Assembly: GCA_041485125.1 (NCBI GenBank) | Contig: JBGPIT010000121.1 | Coordinates: 1-12,179 of the forward strand | Origin: JBGPIT01 sp041485125 | GTDB lineage: Bacteria > Desulfobacterota > Binatia > UTPRO1 | DNA length: 12,179 bases | Direction: 5' to 3' | Shown here: in pieces, positions 1 through 6,240 of the stretch | Layout: every line of letters starts with the position of its first letter | Numbering within the stretch: the stretch's first letter is position 1 | Program-made: the position numbers and the translations under genes | The notes under the pieces: generated by a model | Told to the model about the DNA's origin: nothing | The model's input: only the letters and a program-made list of their open reading frames with translations | Database searches by the model: none

Positions 1-763
1 AGTACTTCGGCTTCCGCTTCTCGACGAACGAGCGCATCGCCTCGCGACCGTCGGGGCTGAGCGCGGTCATCGCCATCACTTCGGATGCGTAGTCGTAGGC
101 GTGCGGCTGGTCGAGATCGATCTGCGCGTAGTACGCTTGCTTGCCGACGCCCTTCGAGAACGTGCTGCCGCGACTCGCGGCGCGCGCGAGCTTGTCGGTC
201 TCCTCGTCGAGTCGGTCGGATGGGACGACGCGGTTCACGAGTCCCCACTCCGCCGCCGTGTGCGCGTCGATCTCGTCGCCGGTGAGGAGCATCTCGAGGG
301 CGCGCTTGCGTCCGACGGCGCGGCTCACCGCGACCATCGGTGTCGAGCAGAACCAGCCACCCTTCCCGCCCGGCGTCGCGAAACGCGCCTCTTCCGCGGC
401 GACGGCGAGGTCGGCGCTCGCGACCAGCTGACACCCCGCCGCGGTCGCGAGCGCGTGCACGCGGGCAACGACCGGCTGCGGAATCGACTGCATCGTCGTC
501 ATCAGCTCGGCGCAGCGCGCGAAGAGCTTCCGGAAGCCCGGCAAGTCGCGCTCCACCATGTCGCCGAAGTCGTGGCCGGAGCAGAAGACCGCGCCGTTGC
601 CGGCGAGGACCACGGCCCTGGCATCGCTCTCGCCGGCGGCACGGAAGGCGGCGATCAGCTCGTCGATGTGGTCGAGCGAGAGCGCGTTCCGCCGCTCGGG
701 ACGGTTCATGGTGATCCGCGCAATCGTGTCGTCGCGGTCGTAGAGGACGTGCTTGAACGTCAT
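1..763 (-). CDS. ECHDC3-type enoyl-CoA hydratase/isomerase family protein (3' end cut by window edge)
   Basis: The minus-strand frame runs open from the ATG at 763 to the left edge: 254 residues ending FVEKRKPKY. Family members usually stop within a few residues of this point, so almost the whole protein is present. It has the crotonase fold: the first oxyanion-hole segment CSGHDF at residues 61-66 and the second at 106-118 (ATAAGCQLVASAD). The stretch FATPGGKGGWFCSTP at 128-142 is characteristic of the ECHDC3 branch (the human protein has FATPG...FCSTP). Both acid residues of classical hydratases are replaced: the Glu of the CEL motif is Gln112 and the Glu of the QPE motif is Gly132. Ordinary hydration of 2-enoyl-CoA is therefore doubtful; thioester binding and another crotonase-type reaction are possible. 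GAGGTG sits 6 bases before the ATG and supports the start. The gene is divergent from the thiolase operon across 95 bp. Family assignment is confident; substrate is unknown. Confidence 0.9.
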   Translation of the reverse strand, partial: MTFKHVLYDRDDTIARITMNRPERRNALSLDHIDELIAAFRAAGESDARAVVLAGNGAVFCSGHDFGDMVERDLPGFRKLFARCAELMTTMQSIPQPVVARVHALATAAGCQLVASADLAVAAEEARFATPGGKGGWFCSTPMVAVSRAVGRKRALEMLLTGDEIDAHTAAEWGLVNRVVPSDRLDEETDKLARAASRGSTFSKGVGKQAYYAQIDLDQPHAYDYASEVMAMTALSPDGREAMRSFVEKRKPKY

Positions 764-830
764 CGGGGTCACCTCGACGCCAACGGTACTCCGGGCTTTC
801 CGAAGCGCGCAAGCGGGTCGCGAGGGTGGT

Positions 831-860
831 TTGACGCGCTTCCGCGACTGGGCCATCAAT
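831..860 (+). promoter_or_regulatory. Possible sigma70-type promoter for the HMGCS-like/thiolase operon
   Basis: TTGACG at 831-836 matches the -35 consensus in five of six positions. An 18-base spacer leads to ATCAAT at 855-860, a weak -10 with three of six matches. Transcription would begin near 867, almost at the in-frame ATG at 868. This would give a leaderless or nearly leaderless message and would explain why neither candidate start (859 or 868) has a Shine-Dalgarno sequence. The -10 match is poor, so this is tentative. Confidence 0.3.
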
Positions 861-2277
861 GCCGCCCATGATCGGAATCGTCTCCTATGGATCGTACGTC
901 CCCTATCGACGCCTGAAGCGCGCCGCGATCGGCCAGGCCCTCGGCATTCCCGCCGGCAAAGGCGAGCGCGCGGTCGCCAGCTTCGACGAGGACAGCGTGT
1001 CGATGGCGGTCGAGGCGGCGCGCGATGCCGTGCGCGCCGCGCCGGCGCAGAGCGTGCACACGCTCCTCTTCGCGACCACGACGCCGCCCTACGCGGAGAA
1101 GCTCAATGCCGCGATGATCGGCGCCGCGATCCGCCTGCCGCTCGAGATCCGCGCCGCCGACTTGACCGGCTCGACGCGCGCCGGCCTCACCGCGTTGCTG
1201 CAAGGCGCGGACGCCGCTCGCGACGGCACGTCGCAGGCGCTGGTCGCGATCGCGGACGCGCGTCTCGCCGCACCCGAGGGCAAGGCCGAGCAGTCGGGCG
1301 GCGACGGCGCCGCGGCCTTCGTCCTCGGCTCGGAGAACGTGATCGCGGAGATCGAGGCGTCGGCGTCGGTCACGCGCGAGTTCCTCGACACCTGGCGCGG
1401 ACCCGCTGAGCGTTTCGCGCACACGTGGGAAGAGCGCTTCGCGCTGACACAGGCGTATGCTCCGCTTCTCGGCCGCGCGATTCAGGACGTGCTGGCGAAA
1501 GCGAACATCACGCCCGAGCAGCTGACGACCGTCGTCTTCGACGCGCCGAACCCGCGCAGCGCCGACGAGATCGCGCGCGGCCTGAAGCTCCAGCCGACGC
1601 AGATCGCGGACACGCTCGCGCTCACCGTCGGTCAGACCGGCGCCGCGCATCCGGCCCTCGTCCTCGCGAGCGTGCTCGCGGGCGCGAAGCCGGGCGACCG
1701 GATCCTCGTCGCCGGCGCGAGTGACGGCGCCGACGCCATTCTCTTCCGGGTGACCGACGCCGCGCGACGCTACCAGCAGACGCGCTCGGTCGGTCGCCTG
1801 ATCGAGTCGAAGGGTGACGTCGCGTACACGCGCTATCTCAAGTGGCGCGAGATCCTGCCGACCGAGCCGCCGCGCCGTCCCGACCCCACGCGTCCTGCCG
1901 GCCCGCCGATGTTTCGCTCCGAGGCGTGGAAGTTCGGCTTCATCGGCTCCAAGTGCACCGCCTGCGGCACGCCGCAGCTGCCGCCGCAGCGGATCTGCGT
2001 GCAGTGCCGCGCCCTCGACAAGATGGAGCCCTACACATTCGCCGACCGGCCGGCTCGGATCGCGACCTTCACGCTCGACCGACTGGCGTTCTCGCTGAAC
2101 CCGCCGACGGTGAACGTCGTCGTCGACTTCGAGGGCGGCGGGCGCTTTCTCTGCGAGATGACCGACTGCGAGCCCGAGACGGTGTCGATCGGCGACGAGG
2201 TCGAGGCGACGTTCCGGCGCATGTACAGCGCCGGCGGCGTCCACAACTATTTCTGGAAGATGCGCCCGAAGCGCTAG
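859..2277 (+). CDS. HMG-CoA-synthase-like (degenerate thiolase fold) protein fused to a DUF35 zinc/OB-fold domain
   Basis: The protein has 472 residues. Residues 1-325 follow the archaeal/bacterial HMG-CoA synthase pattern: IGIVSYGSYVP near the N-terminus, DEDSVSMAVEAARDA, AADL at 99-102, and AKPGDRILVAG near 280. Residues about 350-472 are a DUF35 unit: a zinc ribbon with C366-x2-C369 and C380-x2-C383, then an OB-fold with CEMTDCEPETVSIGDEVEATF. The catalytic triad of the synthase domain is gone. The nucleophilic Cys position reads GSTRAG (Thr106), the VFH histidine is Asp228, and the GNT asparagine is Gln259. In archaea DUF35 holds thiolase and HMGCS together; here the fusion precedes a thiolase by 27 bp, so a scaffold or acyl-CoA-handling partner is the likeliest role (inference). 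The ATG at 868 fits homologues equally well or better, and neither start has a Shine-Dalgarno. Confidence 0.88.
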   Translation: MPPMIGIVSYGSYVPYRRLKRAAIGQALGIPAGKGERAVASFDEDSVSMAVEAARDAVRAAPAQSVHTLLFATTTPPYAEKLNAAMIGAAIRLPLEIRAADLTGSTRAGLTALLQGADAARDGTSQALVAIADARLAAPEGKAEQSGGDGAAAFVLGSENVIAEIEASASVTREFLDTWRGPAERFAHTWEERFALTQAYAPLLGRAIQDVLAKANITPEQLTTVVFDAPNPRSADEIARGLKLQPTQIADTLALTVGQTGAAHPALVLASVLAGAKPGDRILVAGASDGADAILFRVTDAARRYQQTRSVGRLIESKGDVAYTRYLKWREILPTEPPRRPDPTRPAGPPMFRSEAWKFGFIGSKCTACGTPQLPPQRICVQCRALDKMEPYTFADRPARIATFTLDRLAFSLNPPTVNVVVDFEGGGRFLCEMTDCEPETVSIGDEVEATFRRMYSAGGVHNYFWKMRPKR

Positions 2278-2293
2278 GCTATATAAGGAAGCG

Positions 2294-2300
2294 AGGAGGA
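2294..2300 (+). promoter_or_regulatory. Strong ribosome binding site of the thiolase
   Basis: AGGAGGA, nearly the full anti-Shine-Dalgarno complement, ends 4 bases before the ATG at 2305. It lies inside the 27-base gap after the upstream stop codon and fixes the thiolase start. It is much stronger than the SD-less start of the first gene of the operon. Confidence 0.85.
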
Positions 2301-2304
2301 TTCG

Positions 2305-3483
2305 ATGGCAAGCAACGGCATCAAAGACCGCGTCGCGATCATCGGCATGGGCTGCACCCAGTTCGGTGAGCACTGGGACAAAGGACCCGACGACCTCTTG
2401 ATCGAGGCGGCGTACGCGGCTTACGAGTCGGCGGGTCTCGATCCGAACGACGTCGACGCGTACTGGCTCGGCACCATGGGCCAGCTCTCGGGACTGGCGC
2501 TCTCGGTGCCGCTGAAGATCGACTACAAGCCGGTGACGCACGTCGAGAACTACTGCGCGACCGGCTCCGAGGCGCTCCGGCAGGCCTGCTACGCGGTCGC
2601 ATCGGGCGCCTACGACATCGCGATGGCGATCGGCGTCGAGAAGCTCAAGGACTCCGGCTTCTCGGGGCTCGTCGTCTCCGATCCGCCCAACGACGGCACG
2701 CTCGGCAACATGAGCGCGCCGGCGTCGTTCTCGCTCCTCGCGCCCGCCTACTTCAAGAAGTACGGCCTCGACGCCGACAAAGGGAAGGACGTGCTGTCGC
2801 GGATCGCGTGGAAGAACCACCGCAACGGCGCCAAGAACCCGAAGGCGCAGTTCCGCAAGGAGGTGCCGATCGAGCAGATCAAGAACTCGCCGAAGGTCGC
2901 CGACCCACTCGGGATCATGGACTGCTCGGGCGTCTCCGACGGCTCCGCCGCGGCGATCGTCGTCCGCGCCGAGGACGCGCACAAGTACACGAAGCATCCG
3001 ATCTTCATCAAAGCGCTGTCGTTCGTCGCCGGTCCCGGCGAAGGACCGCTCGCGCAGGACTACGACTTCACCACCTTCCGCGAGGTCGTCGCGTCGGCGA
3101 AGGACGCCTACAAGCAGGCCGGCGTCACCGACCCGCGCCAGCAGATCAGCATGGCCGAGGTGCACGACTGCTTCACGCCGACCGAGCTGGTGCTGATGGA
3201 GGATCTCGGCTTCAGCCCGCGCGGCACCGCGTGGCAGGACGTGATGAACGGCTTCTTCGATCTCGACGGCGACCTACCGGTCAATCCCGACGGCGGCCTC
3301 AAGTCGTTCGGGCACCCGATCGGCGCCTCGGGCCTCCGCATGATGTACGAGATGTGGCTTCAGCTCCGCGGCGAGGCGGGACCGCGACAGATCAAGGAGC
3401 CGAAGCTCGGCCTGACGCACAATCTCGGCGGCATGCCCGGGAAGTGCGTGAGCTTCGTCTCGATCGTCGGCCGCGAAGGCTGA
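2305..3483 (+). CDS. SCP2-type thiolase / acetyl-CoA acetyltransferase family protein
   Basis: The protein has 392 residues, the usual thiolase length. The active-site Cys is in NYCATGSEAL (Cys84). The other landmarks are HDCF at 287-290, SFGHPIGASG at 334-343 (catalytic His337), and NLGGMPGKC at 373-381. In biosynthetic thiolases the last block carries a second active-site Cys as CxGGG; here it reads NLGGMP, as in SCP2/lipid-transfer thiolases. The acyl-transfer Cys and the His are intact, unlike in the fusion partner upstream. It should cleave or form a C-C bond on a CoA thioester in the cytosol; the chain length or sterol-like nature of the substrate cannot be read from the sequence. It is in one operon with the HMGCS-like/DUF35 fusion. 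DUF35 proteins are known partners of this thiolase branch (archaeal thiolase-HMGCS-DUF35 complex; actinobacterial Ltp2 with ChsH2), so a complex of the two is likely. Confidence 0.93.
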   Translation: MASNGIKDRVAIIGMGCTQFGEHWDKGPDDLLIEAAYAAYESAGLDPNDVDAYWLGTMGQLSGLALSVPLKIDYKPVTHVENYCATGSEALRQACYAVASGAYDIAMAIGVEKLKDSGFSGLVVSDPPNDGTLGNMSAPASFSLLAPAYFKKYGLDADKGKDVLSRIAWKNHRNGAKNPKAQFRKEVPIEQIKNSPKVADPLGIMDCSGVSDGSAAAIVVRAEDAHKYTKHPIFIKALSFVAGPGEGPLAQDYDFTTFREVVASAKDAYKQAGVTDPRQQISMAEVHDCFTPTELVLMEDLGFSPRGTAWQDVMNGFFDLDGDLPVNPDGGLKSFGHPIGASGLRMMYEMWLQLRGEAGPRQIKEPKLGLTHNLGGMPGKCVSFVSIVGREG

Positions 3484-3503
3484 GCGCTCGAAGGCTGAGC
3501 GCG
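3474..3503 (+). repeat. Tandem 15-bp duplication across the thiolase stop codon
   Basis: CGAAGGCTGAGCGCT (3474-3488) is followed directly by CGAAGGCTGAGCGCG (3489-3503), 14 of 15 identical. The first copy contains the thiolase stop TGA at 3481-3483. Because the unit is 15 bases, the second copy repeats the same stop in frame at 3496-3498. It looks like a slippage duplication that created a second in-frame stop. Confidence 0.8.
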
Positions 3504-3519
3504 ATCGGAGGCGTCACGC

Positions 3520-3924
3520 GTGGAGCACGTCGGCGGTTGCTTCTGTAACGCGATCCGGTACCGGGCCAGCGGGAAGCCGACCGCGGTCGCGCACTGTCAT
3601 TGCAGCATGTGCCGGCGCACCAGCGGTGCGCCGGTCGTCACCTGGGCCGTGTTCCCTACGGCGAAGTTTGCGATCACCAAGGGCGAACCGACGCGGCTCG
3701 CGTCCTCGGCCCATGCGGTGCGCACGTTCTGCGGCACCTGTGGAACGCCGCTCACCTTCCAGGATACCGCGCGTCCCGAGACGATCGACGTCACCGTCGG
3801 CAGCATGGACCATCCGAACAACTTCGCGCCGCAGGTCCACATTTGGACGTCGAGCCAAGTGAGCTGGCTCAAGGTCGACGAGCACCTGCCGCGCTTGCCG
3901 CGCGGCAGCGACGACGGAGGCTAG
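3520..3924 (+). CDS. GFA-family (glutathione-dependent formaldehyde-activating enzyme-like / CENP-V) zinc protein
   Basis: The protein has 134 residues and starts with GTG; GGAGG at 3507-3511 lies 8 bases upstream and supports this start. All seven family cysteines are present: Cys7 and Cys9 (GCFC), Cys26, Cys28 and Cys31 (HCHCSMC), and Cys71 and Cys74 (FCGTCGTPL). In the founding member Gfa these bind a structural and a second, glutathione-sensitive zinc. Despite the family name, most homologues have no proven formaldehyde activity, and no formaldehyde dehydrogenase gene is near. The conserved tail TVGSMDHPNNFAPQVHIW is typical. It is the last gene of the operon, 36 bp after the thiolase stop and 27 bp from the convergent permease gene. 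A role in handling an electrophilic or thiol-bound product of the acyl-CoA module is possible but unproven. Confidence 0.9.
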   Translation: MEHVGGCFCNAIRYRASGKPTAVAHCHCSMCRRTSGAPVVTWAVFPTAKFAITKGEPTRLASSAHAVRTFCGTCGTPLTFQDTARPETIDVTVGSMDHPNNFAPQVHIWTSSQVSWLKVDEHLPRLPRGSDDGG

Positions 3925-3951
3925 TTCGCGCGCCGCACGCGACGCGACCGC

Positions 3952-5979
3952 TCACAGCGCGCGGACGGGCAGGATCACCATCTGCATGCCCTTGAACTGC
4001 AACCGCCGCTGCAAGGTGAGTGAGGCCTGGTTGTGGAGCTGGCGGTTGAAGAGGTTCTCCTCCGAGAAGACCAGCTTGCCGGCGAAGAAGACCGTGCGGC
4101 GGAAGGTCTTGTGGACGCGCTCGCAGAGCTTCTCGAGCTCGTCGATCGTGTCGGTGCCGAGCGCGTACCAGTACTCCGCGTAGCGCCCGTGCTGTTTCAC
4201 GAAGTCGACGTACCGCTGCAGCATCGCCTCGGTCGATTCCTTCAGGTTCTCCATCTCGGCGGTGCCTTTGAAGCGGCTCGAGTCGATCACGCCGACCGAG
4301 ATGAAGACGAAGTTCTGGAAGTGGTTGCCGAACAGCGTGGGCAGCGAGAGCACGCTGTGGAGGCCGATCCCGTTGTAGCCGCTCACCAGGATCGCGGCCG
4401 TCGGCTTGTTCAGGTCGCGCGCCGGCACCGGATGGTCGGACGGTAAGACGGGGAAGCCGACGAGCTCCTCGTCGAGTCGTTTCAATGCGTGCTCGACGTT
4501 CCGGTAGTGGCGCCGGATCGTCAGGCAGACCCCGACGAACGCCGACGTGATCACGAGCGTGAGCCAGCCGCCCGCCTCGAACTTGATGATCGTGGTCGCG
4601 ACCAGGATGCTCGTGGTGAGCGCGAGGCCGACGCCGTTCACGGCGAGGCGCCGCCACCAGTAACGCTCCGTCGACCGCTCCTGCCACCAGTGCACGCACA
4701 TCCCGAGCTGCGACAGCGAGAAGGTCAGAAAGACGTTGATGCTGTAGAGCACGACGAGCAGTCGCACGGTGCCCTCGGTGTAGAGCAGGACCGCGAGCGC
4801 CGCGCCGCCCATGAGCACGATGCCGTTCTTCGTCACCAGGCGATCGCTCAGCTGATAGAAGCGGTGCGGGACCCACGAGTCGAGGGCCATGTTGGCGAGG
4901 ACGCGCGGGCCGTCGAGGAAGCCGGCTTGCGCGGCGACGAAGAGCAAGGCGCCTTCGCTGACGAGCGAGAAGAGCAAGAAGCCCTGCCCGACGTGCAACC
5001 CGCCGATCGTCCACCCGCCGGCGACCTGGTCGATCAGCGTCGCGTTCAGCGTCCGCCCGGGCTGATGCTCGATGTGCAGCAAGAGATACGCGAGCAGGAT
5101 GCCGCCGGCGGTGAACGCGAGCGAGGTCGCCATGTAGATCATCGTGCGCTTGCCGGTCTGGACCTTCGGCTCGCGCAGGATCTGCAGGCCGTTGGAGACC
5201 GCCTCGATGCCGGTGTAGGTGCCGCCGCCCATGCTGTAGGCGCGCAGGAAGGCGATCGCGACGGCGGCGAAGCCGAGGCGGCCGATCTCGCCGCGGGTCT
5301 CGTGGACGGCGCTGGTGACGAGCGGTGGCAGGGCGTGGGCGTTTCCGACGATGGCGAGGACGATCACGAGCGCGTGCGTGATCAGGAAGCCGATGAAGAT
5401 CGGCACCAGCACGACCACCGACTCCTTCACGCCGCGCAGGTTGAGCAGGATGAGCGCGCCGACGGCGAGGACGATGGTCACGAGCTTCCACGCATGCGCG
5501 CCTGGCGGCAGGAAGCTGAAGATCGCGTCGGCGCCGCTCGCGATCGAGATCGCGATCGTCAGCACGTAGTCGAAGACCAGCGCGCAACCCGAGACCACGC
5601 CCGGGAGCGGACCGAGGAGCTTGCTCGCGACCAGGTAGCCGCCGCCGCCGCTCGGGAAGAGCTCGATGATCTGCGAGTAGCTGGTCGAGATGATGAAGAC
5701 GGTGAGCGCGGTCGCGAGGACGAGGAAGAGCGCGAGAAAGCGCTCGTTGCCGAGTGCGAGGTACGCTTCCTCCGGGCCGTAGCACGACGACGAGAGACCG
5801 TCGGCGCCGAGACCGACCCAGGCGAGAAACGCGATCAGCGAGACGCTGTGGAAGATCCCCGGCGCGAGGGGATCCTTGGCGTCGCCGATGAGCACGCGTG
5901 CGACGCGACCGCGCATGTGCTGCGGCCTCTCGAGTGGTCGCGGCTTGTGATTCGGCGGGGAAGTCTTGAGAGTCGCCAT
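3952..5979 (-). CDS. KimA-like APC-superfamily permease, probable K+ transporter, with cytosolic C-terminal domain
   Basis: The protein has 675 residues: about 12 membrane helices between residues 45 and 487, then a cytosolic alpha/beta region (about 488-675) resembling a universal-stress-type fold. From memory of Bacillus subtilis KimA, its K+-site residues line up: Asp60 and Tyr67 (ADGLSSSCYG), Asp137, Tyr138, Thr141 and Ser145 (FDYVLTIAIS), Thr256 and Glu259 (TGIEAVSNG), and Tyr412 (VLYSINVF). That makes H+-coupled K+ uptake likelier than amino-acid transport. KimA is closed by c-di-AMP; whether this C-terminal domain binds it cannot be judged. The first ATG (5979) has no Shine-Dalgarno and abuts a hairpin. 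Met22 (ATG at 5916) has AGAGG 9 bases upstream, and starting there gives MRGRVARVLIG, matching the KimA N-terminus. The true protein may therefore be 654 residues. The gene is a single unit, convergent with the GFA gene. Confidence 0.85.
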   Translation of the reverse strand: MATLKTSPPNHKPRPLERPQHMRGRVARVLIGDAKDPLAPGIFHSVSLIAFLAWVGLGADGLSSSCYGPEEAYLALGNERFLALFLVLATALTVFIISTSYSQIIELFPSGGGGYLVASKLLGPLPGVVSGCALVFDYVLTIAISIASGADAIFSFLPPGAHAWKLVTIVLAVGALILLNLRGVKESVVVLVPIFIGFLITHALVIVLAIVGNAHALPPLVTSAVHETRGEIGRLGFAAVAIAFLRAYSMGGGTYTGIEAVSNGLQILREPKVQTGKRTMIYMATSLAFTAGGILLAYLLLHIEHQPGRTLNATLIDQVAGGWTIGGLHVGQGFLLFSLVSEGALLFVAAQAGFLDGPRVLANMALDSWVPHRFYQLSDRLVTKNGIVLMGGAALAVLLYTEGTVRLLVVLYSINVFLTFSLSQLGMCVHWWQERSTERYWWRRLAVNGVGLALTTSILVATTIIKFEAGGWLTLVITSAFVGVCLTIRRHYRNVEHALKRLDEELVGFPVLPSDHPVPARDLNKPTAAILVSGYNGIGLHSVLSLPTLFGNHFQNFVFISVGVIDSSRFKGTAEMENLKESTEAMLQRYVDFVKQHGRYAEYWYALGTDTIDELEKLCERVHKTFRRTVFFAGKLVFSEENLFNRQLHNQASLTLQRRLQFKGMQMVILPVRAL

Positions 5980-6002
5980 CGCGACGGCAGATGCCGTTCG
6001 CG
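5980..6002 (-). other. Hairpin abutting the first start codon of the KimA-like gene
   Basis: CGCG and ACGGC (5980-5988) pair with GCCGT (5993-5997) and CGCG (5999-6002) around an AGAT loop, with one bulged T at 5998: a 9-bp GC-rich stem. In the minus-strand message it ends exactly where the ATG at 5979 begins, covering the place a ribosome binding site would occupy. Either it limits initiation there or the true start is the downstream Met22. It has no T-run, so it is not a classical terminator. Confidence 0.5.
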
Positions 6003-6020
6003 GACGCTAAAGTGAACAAG

Positions 6021-6056
6021 TGAAAAATGCAAATTTCAACCTCACTGCATTTTGCA
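6021..6056. promoter_or_regulatory. AT-rich inverted repeat, candidate operator between the permease and transketolase genes
   Basis: TGAAAAATGCA (6021-6031) and TGCATTTTGCA (6046-6056) are inverted copies, 10 of 11 matching, separated by 14 bases; AAAATGCA/TGCATTTT is a perfect 8-bp core. This is the most AT-rich patch in an otherwise very GC-rich window, and it lies just upstream of the permease start. TTGAAA on the minus strand (6034-6039) could serve as a -35 for the permease, but no good -10 follows. The TTTGCAA-like half-site recalls sites bound by XRE-type short-chain acyl-CoA regulators. That resemblance is only suggestive. Confidence 0.45.
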
Positions 6057-6115
6057 ATCCGGCGGCGTCATGGATGCGCGTAGCGCAAGCCGAGTTCATG
6101 CGAGTTTCCGCGCGC

Positions 6116-6145
6116 TTGACCGGCTTCGCGCGGTCGCTCTATCTT
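6116..6145 (+). promoter_or_regulatory. Likely sigma70 promoter of the split-transketolase operon
   Basis: TTGACC at 6116-6121 matches the -35 consensus in five of six positions, and TATCTT at 6140-6145 matches the -10 in four of six, with an 18-base spacer. Transcription would begin near 6152, giving a leader of about 65 bases to the GTG at 6217 or 90 to the ATG at 6241. It is one of the best-formed promoters in the window. Confidence 0.5.
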
Positions 6146-6203
6146 CGCGCCGCTCTCGCGGCCACGCGGCAGAAAGCAGCAGACGCTCACGCGGAAACCG
6201 TTC

Positions 6204-6233
6204 AGGAGGTCGCCCCGTGAGGTCACGAAAGGA
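6204..6233 (+). promoter_or_regulatory. Two ribosome binding sites serving alternative transketolase starts
   Basis: AGGAGGT (6204-6210) is 6 bases before an in-frame GTG at 6217. AAAGGA (6228-6233) is 7 bases before the ATG at 6241. Both starts are in the transketolase frame, so two forms differing by 8 N-terminal residues are possible. The first site is the better Shine-Dalgarno; the second has the better start codon. Confidence 0.55.
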
Positions 6234-6240
6234 ACACGCC

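Noticed and set aside
856..3165. Very long open frame on the minus strand opposite the HMGCS-like and thiolase genes.
   Set aside because: It is arginine-, valine- and aspartate-rich with no domain, mirrors the plus-strand codons in high-GC DNA, and the plus-strand proteins match known families throughout.
3925..3951. Possible bidirectional terminator between the convergent GFA and permease genes.
   Set aside because: The 27 bases are GC-rich but hold no clear stem and no T-run on either strand.
3869..6019. A 716-codon minus-strand frame overlapping the permease gene in another phase.
   Set aside because: It is an arginine-rich translation of the same strand in the wrong phase; the KimA-like frame has clear membrane helices and motifs.
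6020..6220. A 66-codon frame starting GTG at 6020 and ending in TGA that overlaps the GTG start at 6217, resembling a leader peptide.
   Set aside because: It has no Shine-Dalgarno, its start lies before the inverted repeat, the best promoter (6116-6145) is inside it, and its sequence has no recognisable pattern. It is better read as leader DNA.
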